Below are positions 34,388 to 45,452 of a DNA stretch of 64,000 bases, in pieces. This DNA is from Grimontia celer. GTDB taxonomy: Bacteria; Pseudomonadota; Gammaproteobacteria; Enterobacterales; Vibrionaceae. Where the stretch lies: contig NZ_FIZX01000003.1 of assembly GCF_900055185.1 (NCBI RefSeq), positions 186,001-250,000 of the forward strand, in the 5' to 3' direction. The notes beneath the pieces are model-generated. The model made no database searches. It saw only the letters and a list, made by a program, of their open reading frames with translations, and was not told the DNA's origin. A program made the translations under genes and the position numbers. Numbering within the stretch: the first letter of the stretch is position 1; each line of letters starts with the position of its first letter.

Positions 34388-36196
34388 ATGAAAATAAGAA
34401 CAAAACTGTACGGTCTGACGGCATTTTCTGCAGTGTCGTTAATTTTATTTGCATTCATCGGCTGGCAAGCGTCAGAGCGAATGGTCGATTTGAAAACCAA
34501 GCAATCTCTGGTCGCAGAGTTGGAAGTGCGACTGCTTAATCTACGTCGAAACGAAAAAGACTTTCTGGCACGACTCGACACCAAATATGTTGATCGATTC
34601 TCTGGCAATGTTGCCAAATTCGAAGAGGATCTGAATACCCTTTCTCAGGATGCAAAGCGGTTGGAGATCTCGCTACCGCAGATTGGCGCCGTGTCCCAGG
34701 CAATGAAGAACTATCACGGTGGTTTTATCACTCTGTCGAAAGGTTATGAAAAGCTGGGATTGAACCGCACCTCTGGTATTCATGGTGAGTTGGGCAAAAC
34801 CAATGAAAAGCTTTTGGAAGACAACCCTTCTATCAATGATATTGCTTATCTGGTGACGCTGAGCCGACTCTTTATGGCGGATGTCACTGAAGCCCGTTTC
34901 GAAGAATTTGGTCGTGTGTGGCAGAGCGTGAAAAACGAAACCGGTTTAGCTTCACTTGAAGCGCAAAAAGCGTTAGTAGAAGAATACATGCAAGTCAGTC
35001 GCGAAGTGGGCCTTGACCATAAATCGGGCCTTCTGGGCAACATTCGCGGCCAAACTCATCAGGTCGAAGTTGACTTCGATGACATGCGCGCGCAGCTTGC
35101 CAGTGAACTGGAAAGCGCAGAGCAAACGCTGACGGTCACCTCTTTGATCGTGCTATTGGTGATATCGACACTTCTGATCACGGCGAGTATTTTACTGAAC
35201 CGTTACATTCAACGTCGTCTGAAAACGCTGACCGAAACCATGGAGAAAGTGGCGGAGCAGCGTGACCTGACCCTTCGCGCAGAAGCACAGGGCAAAGACG
35301 AAATTGCTCTGGTCGCCACTGATTTCAACTCAGTATTGGAACACTGCCAGTCACTTATTGCTGGCGTGAAAGTCTCCATTACTACTCTCAACTCGACGGC
35401 GTCAGATGTGCAGTCACGCAGCAATGACGCAGAAGTGGCGCTTGATAAACAGCAAACGGAAGCTGAACTGGCGGCAACGGCGGTTAACCAGATGGAAGCG
35501 ACCATTCGTGAGATCGCAACCAACACGGAAACGGCAGCTGCGAACGCCAACCAAAGTCTGACCCGTGCTCAAAAAGGCCACCAAACCGTTCAGGCAACCC
35601 GTGATGCGATTACTACGCTTTCGGATGGACTGAGTATTGCCAACAACGATATCCATAGCTTGGTGTCGCTGTCCCAACAGATTGGCACTGTTGTTGACGT
35701 CATTAAGGATATTTCAGAACAGACCAACCTTCTGGCGCTGAATGCGGCGATTGAAGCGGCACGCGCAGGTGAACAAGGTCGCGGTTTTGCGGTAGTAGCC
35801 GATGAAGTCCGTTCTCTCGCCACACGTACTAACAAATCAACTGATGAAATCGCTACCATGATTGCTTCGCTGCAAGAGCAGACCAACAGCGTGGTAGAGC
35901 GCATCAACACTTGTCAGCGAGATAGCGAGCAATCAGTGAGCTATGTGGAAGATGCCTCTATGGAGCTTGATAACATCATCGTCGACATGCAGCAAATCAT
36001 GGACATGAGCACCCAGATTGCCGCTGCGGTAGAAGAGCAAAGCATGGTGGCGAAAGAAGTGAACCAAAACGTGCACTCTATCCAGGAAATTACGTCGTCT
36101 AATACTTCGTCTACTAGCGAGAATGCAAAGGCTGCAGCCCGTGTGGCGGAGCAGAGTCGCGAACTGGAAACCGCGATCTCAGCTTTCCGTTCTTGA
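34388..36196 (+). CDS. Methyl-accepting chemotaxis protein with HBM-type sensor
   Basis: Transmembrane chemoreceptor of 602 residues. TM1 is at about 8-28. A roughly 220-residue helical periplasmic region carries [12 protein letters not shown], which suggests an HBM (helical bimodular) domain. TM2 lies at about 240-262, then HAMP. The cytoplasmic signalling tip is centred on [20 protein letters not shown], then [12 protein letters not shown]. The start at 34388 is preceded by GAGG; the frame is open back to 34349. A sigma-28 promoter lies upstream. The ligand is unknown; HBM receptors in Pseudomonas sense organic acids. Confidence 0.95.
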   Translation: MKIRTKLYGLTAFSAVSLILFAFIGWQASERMVDLKTKQSLVAELEVRLLNLRRNEKDFLARLDTKYVDRFSGNVAKFEEDLNTLSQDAKRLEISLPQIGAVSQAMKNYHGGFITLSKGYEKLGLNRTSGIHGELGKTNEKLLEDNPSINDIAYLVTLSRLFMADVTEARFEEFGRVWQSVKNETGLASLEAQKALVEEYMQVSREVGLDHKSGLLGNIRGQTHQVEVDFDDMRAQLASELESAEQTLTVTSLIVLLVISTLLITASILLNRYIQRRLKTLTETMEKVAEQRDLTLRAEAQGKDEIALVATDFNSVLEHCQSLIAGVKVSITTLNSTASDVQSRSNDAEVALDKQQTEAELAATAVNQMEATIREIATNTETAAANANQSLTRAQKGHQTVQATRDAITTLSDGLSIANNDIHSLVSLSQQIGTVVDVIKDISEQTNLLALNAAIEAARAGEQGRGFAVVADEVRSLATRTNKSTDEIATMIASLQEQTNSVVERINTCQRDSEQSVSYVEDASMELDNIIVDMQQIMDMSTQIAAAVEEQSMVAKEVNQNVHSIQEITSSNTSSTSENAKAAARVAEQSRELETAISAFRS

Positions 36197-36224
36197 GCAC
36201 TTTTCCGCTCTGATAACTTCCAAT

Positions 36225-36252
36225 AAAAAGCCCTCAATCGAGGGCTTTTCCT
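36225..36252. terminator. Bidirectional terminator between the chemoreceptor and nadB
   Basis: AAAAAGCCCTC, a 4-base loop, GAGGGCTTTTCCTTTT, between convergent genes. Confidence 0.85.
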
Positions 36253-36282
36253 TTTCAATGTCGTGTTAAGCAAGGGGCGCTA

Positions 36283-37896
36283 TCAGCAAGGAAAGTCTGG
36301 CACCAGAATCGTTGGGCCGGAGTTCTCCGCCTTGTCCGGGTAATCAATGGTGTAGTGTAGACCGCGGCTTTCTTTACGTGCCATTGCACAGCGCACCATC
36401 AGCTCAGCTACCTGAAGCAGGTTACGCAGTTCCAGAAGGTTGTTGGAAACGCGGAAGTTGCTGTAGTACTCGTTAGTTTCTTGCTTCAGCAGTTCGATAC
36501 GGCGAAGTGCACGCTCAAGACGCTTGGTGGAGCGCACAATCCCCACGTAGTCCCACATAAAGAGACGTAACTCGTGCCAATTGTGCTGGATAACAACCTC
36601 TTCGTCTGAGCAACATACCTGGCTGTCATCCCAATGTGGCAGTGTAGGTGGAATTTCTGCTGTGGCAGCATTTTCACCAATATGCATAGCCGCGGCCCAT
36701 GCGTAAACCACGCATTCGAGCAGTGAGTTTGATGCCATACGGTTAGCACCGTGGAGGCCGGTGTAGCTAACCTCACCAATCGCGTATAAGCCTTCCAGAT
36801 CCGTCTGACCGTTCTGATCAACCATAACGCCACCGCATGTATAGTGAGCAGCAGGAACGATAGGAATGGCTTCTTTGGTCAAATCGAAACCAAAGGTCTT
36901 CAGCTTTTCATCAATGGTTGGGAAATGCTTGGTGATGAACTCTGGGTCTTTGTGGCTGATGTCGAGATACATACAGTCCGCACCGAGACGCTTCATCTCA
37001 TAGTCAATGGCCCGGGCGACAACATCGCGTGGAGCAAGCTCAGCGCGATCATCAAAATCCGGCATAAAACGGGAGCCATCTGGGCGACGCAAGTAAGCAC
37101 CTTCACCGCGAAGGGCTTCGGTCAGAAGGAAGTTACGAGCTTCTGGGTGGAACAGACACGTTGGGTGAAACTGATTAAATTCAAGATTGGCGACCCGACA
37201 GCCTGCACGCCATGCCATGGCAATGCCATCACCGGAAGATACATCTGGGTTAGAGGTATATTGGTAAACCTTGGATGCGCCGCCTGTGGCAAGAACCACA
37301 AACTTGGCACGCACGGTTTCGACGGCTTCACGGTCGCGGTTCCAGATATAGGCACCCAAGACGCGGTTTGCACCACTGATCCCAATCTTCTTGCGGGTGA
37401 TAAGATCCAGCGCGTTATGGCGTTCCATCACATTGATGCTGGGATGCTGCATGACATTTTCCTGCAGCGACGTTTGAACTGCAGCGCCTGTTGCGTCGGC
37501 AGCATGCAGAATCCGTCTGTGGCTGTGACCACCCTCACGGGTGAGGTGGAATTTGGGCTCATCATCGTCGCTGTCTTCTTCGCGGTCAAAAGGCACGCCA
37601 CCATCAATTAGCCACTGAACACACTCTTTGGCATTCTCAGCGATAAAGCTCACGACGTCTTCTTCGCAAATGCCGTCACCGGCAATCAGCGTGTCGTCAA
37701 CGTGGGATTCGACGGAGTCGCTTTCATCAAAGACTGCAGCAATACCGCCTTGTGCGTAGTAGGTCGCCCCTTCGCTGCGCGGTCCTTTGCTCAGCACCAT
37801 CACTTTCTGGGTCGGGGCCAAATGGAGAGCCAGAGACAAACCGGCAGCGCCACTGCCAATTACCAGCACATCACACACGTGTTCTTGGTTGCTCAT
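36283..37896 (-). CDS. nadB: L-aspartate oxidase
   Basis: FAD enzyme oxidising L-aspartate to iminoaspartate, the first step of de novo NAD synthesis. The 537-residue protein has the FAD dinucleotide motif [15 protein letters not shown] (10-24), [20 protein letters not shown], the [13 protein letters not shown] segment, and a C-terminal helical domain. It is divergent from rpoE, as is conserved in gammaproteobacteria. Confidence 0.97.
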   Translation of the reverse strand: MSNQEHVCDVLVIGSGAAGLSLALHLAPTQKVMVLSKGPRSEGATYYAQGGIAAVFDESDSVESHVDDTLIAGDGICEEDVVSFIAENAKECVQWLIDGGVPFDREEDSDDDEPKFHLTREGGHSHRRILHAADATGAAVQTSLQENVMQHPSINVMERHNALDLITRKKIGISGANRVLGAYIWNRDREAVETVRAKFVVLATGGASKVYQYTSNPDVSSGDGIAMAWRAGCRVANLEFNQFHPTCLFHPEARNFLLTEALRGEGAYLRRPDGSRFMPDFDDRAELAPRDVVARAIDYEMKRLGADCMYLDISHKDPEFITKHFPTIDEKLKTFGFDLTKEAIPIVPAAHYTCGGVMVDQNGQTDLEGLYAIGEVSYTGLHGANRMASNSLLECVVYAWAAAMHIGENAATAEIPPTLPHWDDSQVCCSDEEVVIQHNWHELRLFMWDYVGIVRSTKRLERALRRIELLKQETNEYYSNFRVSNNLLELRNLLQVAELMVRCAMARKESRGLHYTIDYPDKAENSGPTILVPDFPC

Positions 37897-38127
37897 TGAT
37901 TACGTATTCCTTTCTCCCAAGTAGCCATGTAAGTCAGCTACCTGAAACAACGAGTTCGAGTCATTTCAGTGAGTTTACACTAATGTGGCAACACGTAGAA
38001 CGTTGCCAGTTGCTTCATTATGCGACAGAGTGGGAACGGCAGAATGAGAGTTGGTTATGGTGTGACCAAACATTCTGATAGACTTTGCGATCCGGATCTA
38101 ATCGTATAACGACGGGAATCCGTTTAG

Positions 38128-38155
38128 GGAACTTTCTTTTAATGTTTCACTCATA
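38128..38155 (+). promoter_or_regulatory. Sigma-E-type autoregulatory promoter of rpoE
   Basis: GGAACTT (38128-38134), a 16-base spacer, and TCATA (38151-38155) match the extracytoplasmic sigma-E pattern GGAACTT-N15-17-TC-A. It lies 168 bases upstream of the rpoE start. RpoE activating its own operon is well established in enterics and Vibrio. The remaining part of the 426-base nadB-rpoE spacer holds the nadB upstream region and the leader hairpins described separately. Confidence 0.75.
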
Positions 38156-38205
38156 CACTGTGCTCACTCAATAAAAACCGCGCGGCAGAAAAAGAAGCCG
38201 GGCAC

Positions 38206-38280
38206 CACAGTGGCAAAGAGCGAGAAGAAATACCGGTAGCTGACAGTGTTCTGACCTTAGCGGTGAACACTGCCACAGTG
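38206..38280 (+). other. Competing hairpins in the rpoE 5' leader
   Basis: CAGTGTTC (38244-38251) pairs perfectly with GAACACTG (38265-38272). CACAGTGGCA (38206-38215) pairs, with one mismatch, with TGCCACAGTG (38271-38280). The two stems share bases 38271-38272, so they could partly exclude one another. They lie between the sigma-E-type promoter and the rpoE ribosome-binding site. Confidence 0.4.
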
Positions 38281-38322
38281 AAAGCAGACTACTGGTATCA
38301 ATAATAAGGAGAAGGCGCTCGA

Positions 38323-38901
38323 ATGAGCGAGCAGTTAACCGATCAAGCCTTAATTGAGCGCGTACAGAATGGTGATAAGCAGGCGTTTAACCTGCTGGTC
38401 GTAAAATATCAAAACAAGGTATGCAATCTGATCTCTCGCTATGTCAGCAACAGCGGCGACGTGCCTGATGTTGCGCAGGAAGCTTTTATTAAAGCGTATC
38501 GCGCCTTGCCGGGATTTCGCGGTGAGAGTGCGTTCTACACCTGGCTTTACCGCATTGCGGTGAACACGGCGAAGAACTATTTGGTTGCACAGGGTAGACG
38601 CCCGCCATCAAGTGATATTGACGCAGAAGAAGCGGAAAATTATGAAAATGGTGGCGCACTGAAAGAAATATCGAACCCTGAGAACCTTATGTTGTCAGAA
38701 CAGTTGAAACAGGTCGTTTTCAACACGATTGAGTCTTTACCTGACGATTTGAAAACGGCGATCACCCTGCGTGAAATTGATGGCTTAAGCTATGAAGAGA
38801 TCGCAGAAGTGATGGACTGCCCGGTAGGAACGGTACGTTCGCGTATTTTCCGTGCCAGGGAAGCGGTAGACAAACGTGTTCGTCCTTTGATGAACCACTA
38901 A
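38323..38901 (+). CDS. rpoE: RNA polymerase sigma-E factor
   Basis: Envelope-stress sigma factor of 192 residues. Region 2 is recognisable in DVAQEAFIKAYRALPGFRG and AFYTWLYRIAVNTAKNYL. Region 4 contains LREIDGLSYEEIAEVMDCPVG and TVRSRIFRAREAV. AAGGAG precedes ATG 38323. Its anti-sigma rseA follows 30 bases downstream, then rseB and rseC. Confidence 0.98.
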   Translation: MSEQLTDQALIERVQNGDKQAFNLLVVKYQNKVCNLISRYVSNSGDVPDVAQEAFIKAYRALPGFRGESAFYTWLYRIAVNTAKNYLVAQGRRPPSSDIDAEEAENYENGGALKEISNPENLMLSEQLKQVVFNTIESLPDDLKTAITLREIDGLSYEEIAEVMDCPVGTVRSRIFRAREAVDKRVRPLMNH

Positions 38902-38931
38902 CAGTGTTACCTGTTGATAACGGTGAAATAA

Positions 38932-39555
38932 ATGGCTGAAAAAGAAAACCTTTCCGCATTATTTGATGGTGATGAGATTGATCAGGCGCTGATTGATGCG
39001 CTGGAAAATGATCAATCGGCACAGCAAGCATGGAAAAGCTTTGCCGTCACCCGTGATGTAATGCGTGGAGAAGCGCCAAGCCCAAGTTGGGATATTGCGT
39101 CCAACGTGGCTGCAGCGCTTGAGTTCGAGCCTGCGCACGGTGCGCAAGCGGCGCCAAATGTTGTTCCTATTCAGGAAGCACAACCTACACCAGCGGTTGC
39201 TAAGAAAGGCATGCCTTCTTGGTTGCAGCAACTCACTCAGGTAGGTATGGCAGCAGCGGTATCTCTTGCAGTGATTGTCGGTGTTCAGCAATACAATGGC
39301 GGCGATCAAGTGGATCCGGTTCTGGCAGCGTCACAGCCCCCAGTTTTACAAACTATTCCTTTGGCTGGCTCAGCTGAACCTGTGAGTCTTAGCCGTGAAT
39401 CGTTGCAGAACAATCCGACTGAAGCACAGCTTATGGAGCAGCGCCGCCGTGTGAACGCGATGTTCCAGGACTATGAGTTGCAGCTTCGCCTCAATGCTGA
39501 TGAAATGATTGAACAAGATGAGAAGCTAACACCAGAAGTGAGCACATTAGATTGA
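38932..39555 (+). CDS. rseA: Anti-sigma-E factor RseA
   Basis: Inner-membrane anti-sigma factor of 207 residues. The cytoplasmic N-terminal part (1-97, SALFDGDEIDQALIDAL) binds RpoE. A single transmembrane helix (about 101-119) anchors it. The periplasmic tail interacts with RseB and is cut by DegS/RseP under stress. Its TGA shares one base with the rseB ATG (TGATG). Confidence 0.96.
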   Translation: MAEKENLSALFDGDEIDQALIDALENDQSAQQAWKSFAVTRDVMRGEAPSPSWDIASNVAAALEFEPAHGAQAAPNVVPIQEAQPTPAVAKKGMPSWLQQLTQVGMAAAVSLAVIVGVQQYNGGDQVDPVLAASQPPVLQTIPLAGSAEPVSLSRESLQNNPTEAQLMEQRRRVNAMFQDYELQLRLNADEMIEQDEKLTPEVSTLD

Positions 39556-40529
39556 TGAAACATCTCCTGATCGGTGCCTGTGCACTGGTCAGTCTGGTTG
39601 CTAATGCCTCGACGGAAGAGAATCCCGCCGAGGCATTGTTGCATCAGATGGGCCAGGCAACCGAACAATTGGACTACGAACTTTCTTATATTCTGGTCCG
39701 CAAAAACAGTATTGAGCCCCTCCGTTTTCGCCACGCGTTAGTTGATGGTGAGTCATTTGGTCATATTGCTTATCTGGCTGGCCCACCGCGTGAAGTGATT
39801 CGCCGTGGTGACGAAGTTAGTTATTTCGAACCGGGCATTGACCCGTTTACTATCGCGAGCAACCAGATGGTGGCACCGTTGCCTGCCATCATGCATTCCG
39901 ATATCGATCATCTTTCGACCATGTACGATTTCGTGCCACTGGGAAGAGCGCGTGAAGCAGGTCTTGCTTGCGATGTGGTACGCGTGTCCCCGAAAGATGG
40001 TGCACGTTACTCCTATGTGCTCTGGATTGATCAGAATACCAAACTGCTTACCCGTGCAGACCTTCTGGATCGCGATGGCGACCCAATAGAGCAATATCGT
40101 GCTCTATCTCTGGTGATTTCCCCACAGATTGGCGACGTGATGAAGCAGATGTCGGGCATTGAGTTGCCTCCAGTGGTTCAGGTACCGAAGCAGCGTGACG
40201 CGGGTCTTGGTTGGCAAGTCACCTCTTTGCCTGATGGCTTTTCCCCAATTTATAGCAACCGTCACCGTTTGATGATCACCGAACGTCCGGTAGAAAGTCA
40301 GATGTTCAGCGATGGCCTGTTCAGCTTCTCGGTTTATCTGTCAGAAGCCGATGATTTGTCAGTGCGCGAGCAGCTGGTCAGAAAAGGACGTCGCACGCTG
40401 CACAGCCATGTGTCCGGCAATGCAGAAATCACTGTGGTAGGAGACATTCCACCAGCGACAGCGAAAAAAGTGGCTGAATCAGTTCGTATGACAGCGCCAC
40501 AAGCGGCGGAAGGAACGCCAACGCCATGA
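39555..40529 (+). CDS. rseB: Sigma-E regulatory protein RseB
   Basis: Periplasmic protein that protects RseA from DegS cleavage and senses mislocalised lipoproteins and LPS. It is 324 residues with a signal peptide (MKHLLIGACALVSLVANA) and two MucB/RseB domains (LolA-like about 25-210, C-terminal about 220-310). It overlaps rseC by four bases (ATGA). Confidence 0.95.
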   Translation: MKHLLIGACALVSLVANASTEENPAEALLHQMGQATEQLDYELSYILVRKNSIEPLRFRHALVDGESFGHIAYLAGPPREVIRRGDEVSYFEPGIDPFTIASNQMVAPLPAIMHSDIDHLSTMYDFVPLGRAREAGLACDVVRVSPKDGARYSYVLWIDQNTKLLTRADLLDRDGDPIEQYRALSLVISPQIGDVMKQMSGIELPPVVQVPKQRDAGLGWQVTSLPDGFSPIYSNRHRLMITERPVESQMFSDGLFSFSVYLSEADDLSVREQLVRKGRRTLHSHVSGNAEITVVGDIPPATAKKVAESVRMTAPQAAEGTPTP

Positions 40530-41020
40530 TCACGGCATTGGCAGAGGTTACTGGCAGCGGTGAGGGTTACTTGACTGTTCGCTGCCAGCAGAAAACCAGC
40601 TGTGGAAGCTGTGCTTCTAAGAGCAACTGCGGCACGGGCATCGTCAGCAATGCCCTGCCGGGTAAAGTCCTGGATATCCGTGTGCCGTCAGAGAAGTCTG
40701 TAAATGCAGGTACCTTGGTTGAAATCGGCTTGGAAGAGCAAACCTTGTTGCAATCTGCGCTGGTGGTCTACATCTTGCCGCTGTTATTTGCGATTGTGGG
40801 CGCGGTTTTCGGGCAGTTTCTCGCAGATTTAATGGCGACGGGAGAAGGCGTGATCATTCTGTCTTCACTGGTTGCCGGTGGGCTGGGATTCCTTGTAGCA
40901 CGCCATTTTTCACGAAAGCTGGAGCAGGATGTGGGCGCAACGCCTAAACTGTTACGCATTCTTGGCAGCCCTGTTGAGCCGGCGGCGGTGATAAATGCCG
41001 CAACAGAGGATAGCGACTAG
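40526..41020 (+). CDS. rseC: SoxR-reducing / RseC family protein
   Basis: A 164-residue inner-membrane protein of the RseC/MucC family. The N-terminal part has a cysteine cluster (CQQKTSCGSCASKSNC). Two transmembrane helices (about 76-97 and 103-125) follow. E. coli RseC helps reduce SoxR and modestly affects sigma-E; the same is inferred here. Confidence 0.93.
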   Translation: MITALAEVTGSGEGYLTVRCQQKTSCGSCASKSNCGTGIVSNALPGKVLDIRVPSEKSVNAGTLVEIGLEEQTLLQSALVVYILPLLFAIVGAVFGQFLADLMATGEGVIILSSLVAGGLGFLVARHFSRKLEQDVGATPKLLRILGSPVEPAAVINAATEDSD

Positions 41021-41096
41021 CCATTAATTTCGGTAGAATCCCGCCACTTGATCGTAAGATCCTCTTATTTTAACTAACGAGTTAGTCACACCATTT

Positions 41097-42893
41097 ATGA
41101 AGCACATTCGTAACTTTTCGATTATTGCCCACATTGACCACGGTAAGTCGACTCTGTCAGACCGTCTTATTCAGGTCTGTGGCGGCCTAACTGACCGTGA
41201 AATGGCGGCGCAGGTTCTGGATTCCATGGATCTTGAACGCGAACGTGGTATCACCATCAAAGCACAAAGTGTGACGCTGAATTATGCAGCGCAGGATGGG
41301 GAAACCTATCAGCTGAACTTCATCGACACCCCAGGGCACGTTGACTTCTCGTACGAAGTTTCTCGTTCTCTGGCGGCGTGTGAGGGTGCTTTGCTGGTGG
41401 TGGACGCGGGTCAGGGCGTAGAAGCTCAGACGTTGGCGAACTGCTACACCGCGATTGAAATGGATCTGGAAGTGGTTCCAATCCTGAACAAAATTGACCT
41501 GCCAGCAGCTGATCCTGATCGCGTAGCGGAAGAGATTGAAGACATCGTGGGTATCGATGCGACCGAAGCGACCCGCTGTTCGGCGAAAACGGGTCTAGGC
41601 GTAGATCTGGTTTTGGAAGATATCGTTAAGAATGTTCCGGCACCTGAAGGTGACCCAGAAGCACCGCTACAAGCGCTGATCATCGACTCATGGTTCGATA
41701 ACTATCTGGGCGTTGTGTCGCTGGTTCGTATTAAGAACGGCGAGCTGAAAAAAGGCGACAAGATCAAAGTCATGAGCACCGGTCAGGTGTGGGGCGTTGA
41801 TCGCATCGGTATCTTCACACCAAAACAAACTGACACCCAAGGTCTGCGTACCGGCGAAGTGGGCTGGGTTGTTTGTGGTATTAAAGACATTCTGGGCGCG
41901 CCAGTGGGTGATACCCTGACTCACGCAAAACACGGTGCAGAAACACCGCTACCAGGTTTTAAGAAAGTGAAGCCTCAGGTTTATGCGGGTCTGTTCCCTG
42001 TTTCGTCTGACGACTACGAAAACTTCCGTGATGCACTGGGTAAACTGAGCCTGAACGATGCGTCACTGTTCTACGAGCCAGAAAACTCAGCAGCACTGGG
42101 CTTTGGTTTCCGTTGTGGTTTCCTTGGCATGTTGCACATGGAAATCATCCAGGAACGCCTGGAGCGTGAATACAACCTGGATCTGATCACCACGGCGCCA
42201 ACCGTAGTGTACGAAGTGAAGAAGACCAACGGTGACACCCTGTACGTTGATAGCCCTGCGAAATTGCCAGCGGTTAACGATATCGAAGTGATGGGTGAGC
42301 CAATTGCACGCTGTAACATCTTGGTACCTTCAGAGTACCTGGGTAACGTTATCACCTTGTGTGTAGAGAAGCGTGGCGTTCAAGTTGACATGGTTTACCA
42401 CGGCAACCAAGTAGCCCTGACTTACGATATTCCAATGGCAGAAGTGGTTCTGGACTTCTTCGACCGTCTGAAGTCGACGTCACGCGGTTATGCTTCTCTG
42501 GATTACAACTTCCAACGTTACGAAGCATCGAACATGGTGCGTGTTGATGTATTGCTGAACGGCGACAACGTGGATGCATTGGCTATCATCACTCACAAAG
42601 ATCAGGCGCAATCCCGTGGCCGTGATTTGGTTGAGAAGATGAAAGAATTCATCCCTCGTCAGCAGTTTGACATCGCGATTCAGGCAGCAATCGGTAACCA
42701 CATCATTGCGCGCTCGACCGTGAAACAGCTTCGCAAAAACGTCACCGCGAAGTGTTACGGTGGTGACGTAAGCCGTAAGAAGAAACTGCTGCAGAAACAA
42801 AAAGAAGGTAAGAAACGTATGAAGCAGATCGGTAACGTCGAACTGCCTCAAGAAGCGTTCCTGGCGATTCTGCACGTAGGCAAAGACAAATAA
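41097..42893 (+). CDS. lepA: Elongation factor 4 (LepA)
   Basis: Ribosome-associated GTPase, 598 residues, standard EF4 length. The G domain has [10 protein letters not shown], the DTPGHVDF switch II and [12 protein letters not shown]4-type domains follow, with the unique C-terminal domain ([19 protein letters not shown]). It heads the lepA-lepB-rnc-era-recO-pdxJ-acpS string. Confidence 0.98.
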   Translation: MKHIRNFSIIAHIDHGKSTLSDRLIQVCGGLTDREMAAQVLDSMDLERERGITIKAQSVTLNYAAQDGETYQLNFIDTPGHVDFSYEVSRSLAACEGALLVVDAGQGVEAQTLANCYTAIEMDLEVVPILNKIDLPAADPDRVAEEIEDIVGIDATEATRCSAKTGLGVDLVLEDIVKNVPAPEGDPEAPLQALIIDSWFDNYLGVVSLVRIKNGELKKGDKIKVMSTGQVWGVDRIGIFTPKQTDTQGLRTGEVGWVVCGIKDILGAPVGDTLTHAKHGAETPLPGFKKVKPQVYAGLFPVSSDDYENFRDALGKLSLNDASLFYEPENSAALGFGFRCGFLGMLHMEIIQERLEREYNLDLITTAPTVVYEVKKTNGDTLYVDSPAKLPAVNDIEVMGEPIARCNILVPSEYLGNVITLCVEKRGVQVDMVYHGNQVALTYDIPMAEVVLDFFDRLKSTSRGYASLDYNFQRYEASNMVRVDVLLNGDNVDALAIITHKDQAQSRGRDLVEKMKEFIPRQQFDIAIQAAIGNHIIARSTVKQLRKNVTAKCYGGDVSRKKKLLQKQKEGKKRMKQIGNVELPQEAFLAILHVGKDK

Positions 42894-42923
42894 TAAAAGG
42901 GATTAAAGGTTTAGGGGAACACG

Positions 42924-43823
42924 ATGGCTAATACTTTCTCGCTGATTCTGGTGCTTGTCACCCTGTTTACTGGGATTATCTGGGCACTGGATAAGTTCAA
43001 ATGGGCGCCGCGACGCCAGCAAAAAGCGGCTGAAGCGCTCAATGTGGACGGTGGTGAGTTAAGTGAAGAGCAGGTTGCACAAGTTGCCCCTCAGCCAAGC
43101 TGGGTAGAAACCTCAGCCTCCGTGTTCCCTGTTATTGGCCTTGTTCTGGTGCTGCGTTCGTTTATTTACGAGCCGTTCCAGATCCCATCTGGTTCTATGA
43201 TGCCGACACTTTTGGTGGGCGACTTTATCCTGGTGGAGAAGTTCGCTTACGGCCTGAAAGACCCGGTATTCCGCCATCAACTGGTGGAAAACGGGAAGCC
43301 AGAGCGCGGTGACGTGGTGGTGTTCAAGTACCCACCACAGCCAAACGTCGACTTTATTAAGCGCGTGATTGGTGTGCCGGGTGACACGGTTCGCTATAGC
43401 GAAGACAAACGTCTTTGTATCCAGAAGAAAGGTGAATCGACCTGTGAATTAGTGCCAGTGGATGATGTTCACAAGAGTGAATTCGTTCAGCGTGGTGCGA
43501 ACCTGATTCAGGCGCAGGAAGAGTTAGGTGTTGAGCCTCACCAGATTCTGGTGAACCCATATACGAAAAATCAAGCAGGTCAGTATTACCCAACACCGGG
43601 TCTAGGTGAGTGGGTGGTGCCGGAAGGCGAGTACTTCGTGATGGGTGACAACCGTGACAACAGTAAAGACAGCCGCTTCTGGGGCTTTGTACCTGAGGCT
43701 AATCTGGTAGGTAAAGCAGTCGGTATCTGGATCAGTTTTGAATTTGATGAACAAGGCGACAGTTTCCTGCCGTCTTGGGTACCTGTCGGGGTGCGTTTCA
43801 ATCGCATCGGCGGCATTGATTAA
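42924..43823 (+). CDS. lepB: Signal peptidase I
   Basis: Inner-membrane serine protease removing signal peptides from exported proteins. At 299 residues, two transmembrane helices (about 3-22 and 62-81) precede the catalytic Ser91 ([10 protein letters not shown]) and Lys146 ([11 protein letters not shown]), the same numbering as E. coli. [11 protein letters not shown] near the end is the box E motif. It lies 30 bases after lepA and 11 before rnc. Confidence 0.98.
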   Translation: MANTFSLILVLVTLFTGIIWALDKFKWAPRRQQKAAEALNVDGGELSEEQVAQVAPQPSWVETSASVFPVIGLVLVLRSFIYEPFQIPSGSMMPTLLVGDFILVEKFAYGLKDPVFRHQLVENGKPERGDVVVFKYPPQPNVDFIKRVIGVPGDTVRYSEDKRLCIQKKGESTCELVPVDDVHKSEFVQRGANLIQAQEELGVEPHQILVNPYTKNQAGQYYPTPGLGEWVVPEGEYFVMGDNRDNSKDSRFWGFVPEANLVGKAVGIWISFEFDEQGDSFLPSWVPVGVRFNRIGGID

Positions 43824-43834
43824 CTTGGAACGAC

Positions 43835-44509
43835 ATGACAACACCTATAAATAAATTACAGCGTCGCATCGGCTATGAATTTAGTGATGCGGCGCTTCTC
43901 AGTCTCGCCCTGACACACCGAAGCGCCAGTGGAAATCACAATGAGCGTTTGGAGTTTCTGGGCGATTCTATTTTGAGTTTCGTTGTTGCTGACGACCTCT
44001 ACCATCGTTTCCCGAACGTTGATGAAGGTGATATGAGCCGCATGCGTGCAACCTTGGTTCGTGGTAACACGCTGGCTGAATTGGGCCGCGAGTTCGAACT
44101 GGGTGATGTGCTGCAACTGGGGCCGGGTGAGCTGAAAAGTGGCGGTTTCCGCCGTGACTCTATCCTGGCAGACGCCGTTGAGGCGATCATCGGCGCTATC
44201 TACCTCGACAGCGATCTGGAAACGGTACGTGGAATTGTATTGAGCTGGTACAAACAACGTCTGGAAACCATCCAGCCGGGCGCGAACCAGAAAGATCCGA
44301 AAACACGTTTGCAGGAATTCCTGCAAGGGCGTCGTAAGCCGCTGCCTGCCTATAATGTTACTAAGGTACAAGGCGAAGCGCATAACCAGCAATTTACGGT
44401 GGAATGTGAAGTAGCAGGTCTGGATCGACCTGTCGTAGGTAAAGGCAGCAGTCGTCGCAAGGCTGAGCAAGCGGCTGCAGAACTGGCATTGCAAAAGCTG
44501 GACTCATGA
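43835..44509 (+). CDS. rnc: Ribonuclease III
   Basis: Double-strand-specific endoribonuclease for rRNA and mRNA processing; 224 residues. The N-terminal RNase III domain has the signature [12 protein letters not shown] and later [13 protein letters not shown]. The C-terminal dsRNA-binding domain (about 155-222) ends in [13 protein letters not shown]. It overlaps era by four bases (ATGA), the conserved rnc-era coupling. Confidence 0.98.
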   Translation: MTTPINKLQRRIGYEFSDAALLSLALTHRSASGNHNERLEFLGDSILSFVVADDLYHRFPNVDEGDMSRMRATLVRGNTLAELGREFELGDVLQLGPGELKSGGFRRDSILADAVEAIIGAIYLDSDLETVRGIVLSWYKQRLETIQPGANQKDPKTRLQEFLQGRRKPLPAYNVTKVQGEAHNQQFTVECEVAGLDRPVVGKGSSRRKAEQAAAELALQKLDS

Positions 44510-45420
44510 CAGACACGCACGAAACACACCACTGTGGCTTTATTGCCATCGTAGGCCGCCCGAATGTGGGCAAATCGACACTTCTCAACCGCTTGGTTGG
44601 GCAGAAGCTGTCTATTACCTCGCGTAAACCACAAACTACCCGCCACCGTATCATGGGTGTCGATACCCGTGATGGGTATCAGGCGGTATATGTCGATACA
44701 CCGGGACTGCACATTGAAGAAAAACGCACCATCAACCGTTTGATGAACCGTGCGGCTTCAAGCTCACTGACTGACGTTGAACTGGTACTGTTCCTGGTGG
44801 ACGGCACACAGTGGACGCAAGATGATGAGATGGTACTGAACAAGCTCAAGAAAGCTGAGCTGCCAACCGTACTGCTGATCAACAAAGTCGATAACGTGAA
44901 GGAAAAGGGCGAGTTGTTCCCACACCTTCAGGAAGTCAGCGAGAAAATGGACTTCATCGATGTGGTTCCGGTTTCAGCGAAACACGGCACCAACATTGAT
45001 GTGGTCGAGAAACTGGTTCGTAACCACTTGCCGGAAGGCGAGTGGTACTTCCCGGAAGAGTACGTCACAGACCGTTCACAGCGCTTTATGGCGTCTGAAA
45101 TCATCCGTGAAAAGCTGATGCGTTTTACTGGTGATGAGCTGCCATACTCAGTCACTGTTGAAATCGAACGTTTTGATTACAACCCAGACACGGATGGCTT
45201 TGAAATCAACGGCCTGATCCTGGTTGAGCGCAACGGCCAGAAGCGTATGGTGATCGGCAAGGGTGGTGACAAAATCAAAACCATCGGCCGTGAAGCCCGT
45301 CTCGACATGGAAGATCTTTTCGAGCGCAAGGTCTACCTTGAGCTTTGGGTAAAAGTGAAATCCGGTTGGGCTGATGACGAGCGCGCACTGCGCAGCCTCG
45401 GTTACATCGACGACCTTTAA
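44506..45420 (+). CDS. era: GTPase Era
   Basis: Essential GTPase that binds 16S rRNA 3' end in 30S maturation; 304 residues. G motifs are [19 protein letters not shown] and VSAKHG. The C-terminal KH domain contains [11 protein letters not shown]. It is translationally coupled to rnc and followed by recO. Confidence 0.98.
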   Translation: MTDTHETHHCGFIAIVGRPNVGKSTLLNRLVGQKLSITSRKPQTTRHRIMGVDTRDGYQAVYVDTPGLHIEEKRTINRLMNRAASSSLTDVELVLFLVDGTQWTQDDEMVLNKLKKAELPTVLLINKVDNVKEKGELFPHLQEVSEKMDFIDVVPVSAKHGTNIDVVEKLVRNHLPEGEWYFPEEYVTDRSQRFMASEIIREKLMRFTGDELPYSVTVEIERFDYNPDTDGFEINGLILVERNGQKRMVIGKGGDKIKTIGREARLDMEDLFERKVYLELWVKVKSGWADDERALRSLGYIDDL

Positions 45421-45452
45421 CAGCGTTATTGGCTGAGACATTCAGGAGCAAT

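Noticed and set aside
36844..37611. A 255-residue plus-strand open frame opposite nadB
   Set aside because: It is a shadow of the strongly conserved nadB frame.
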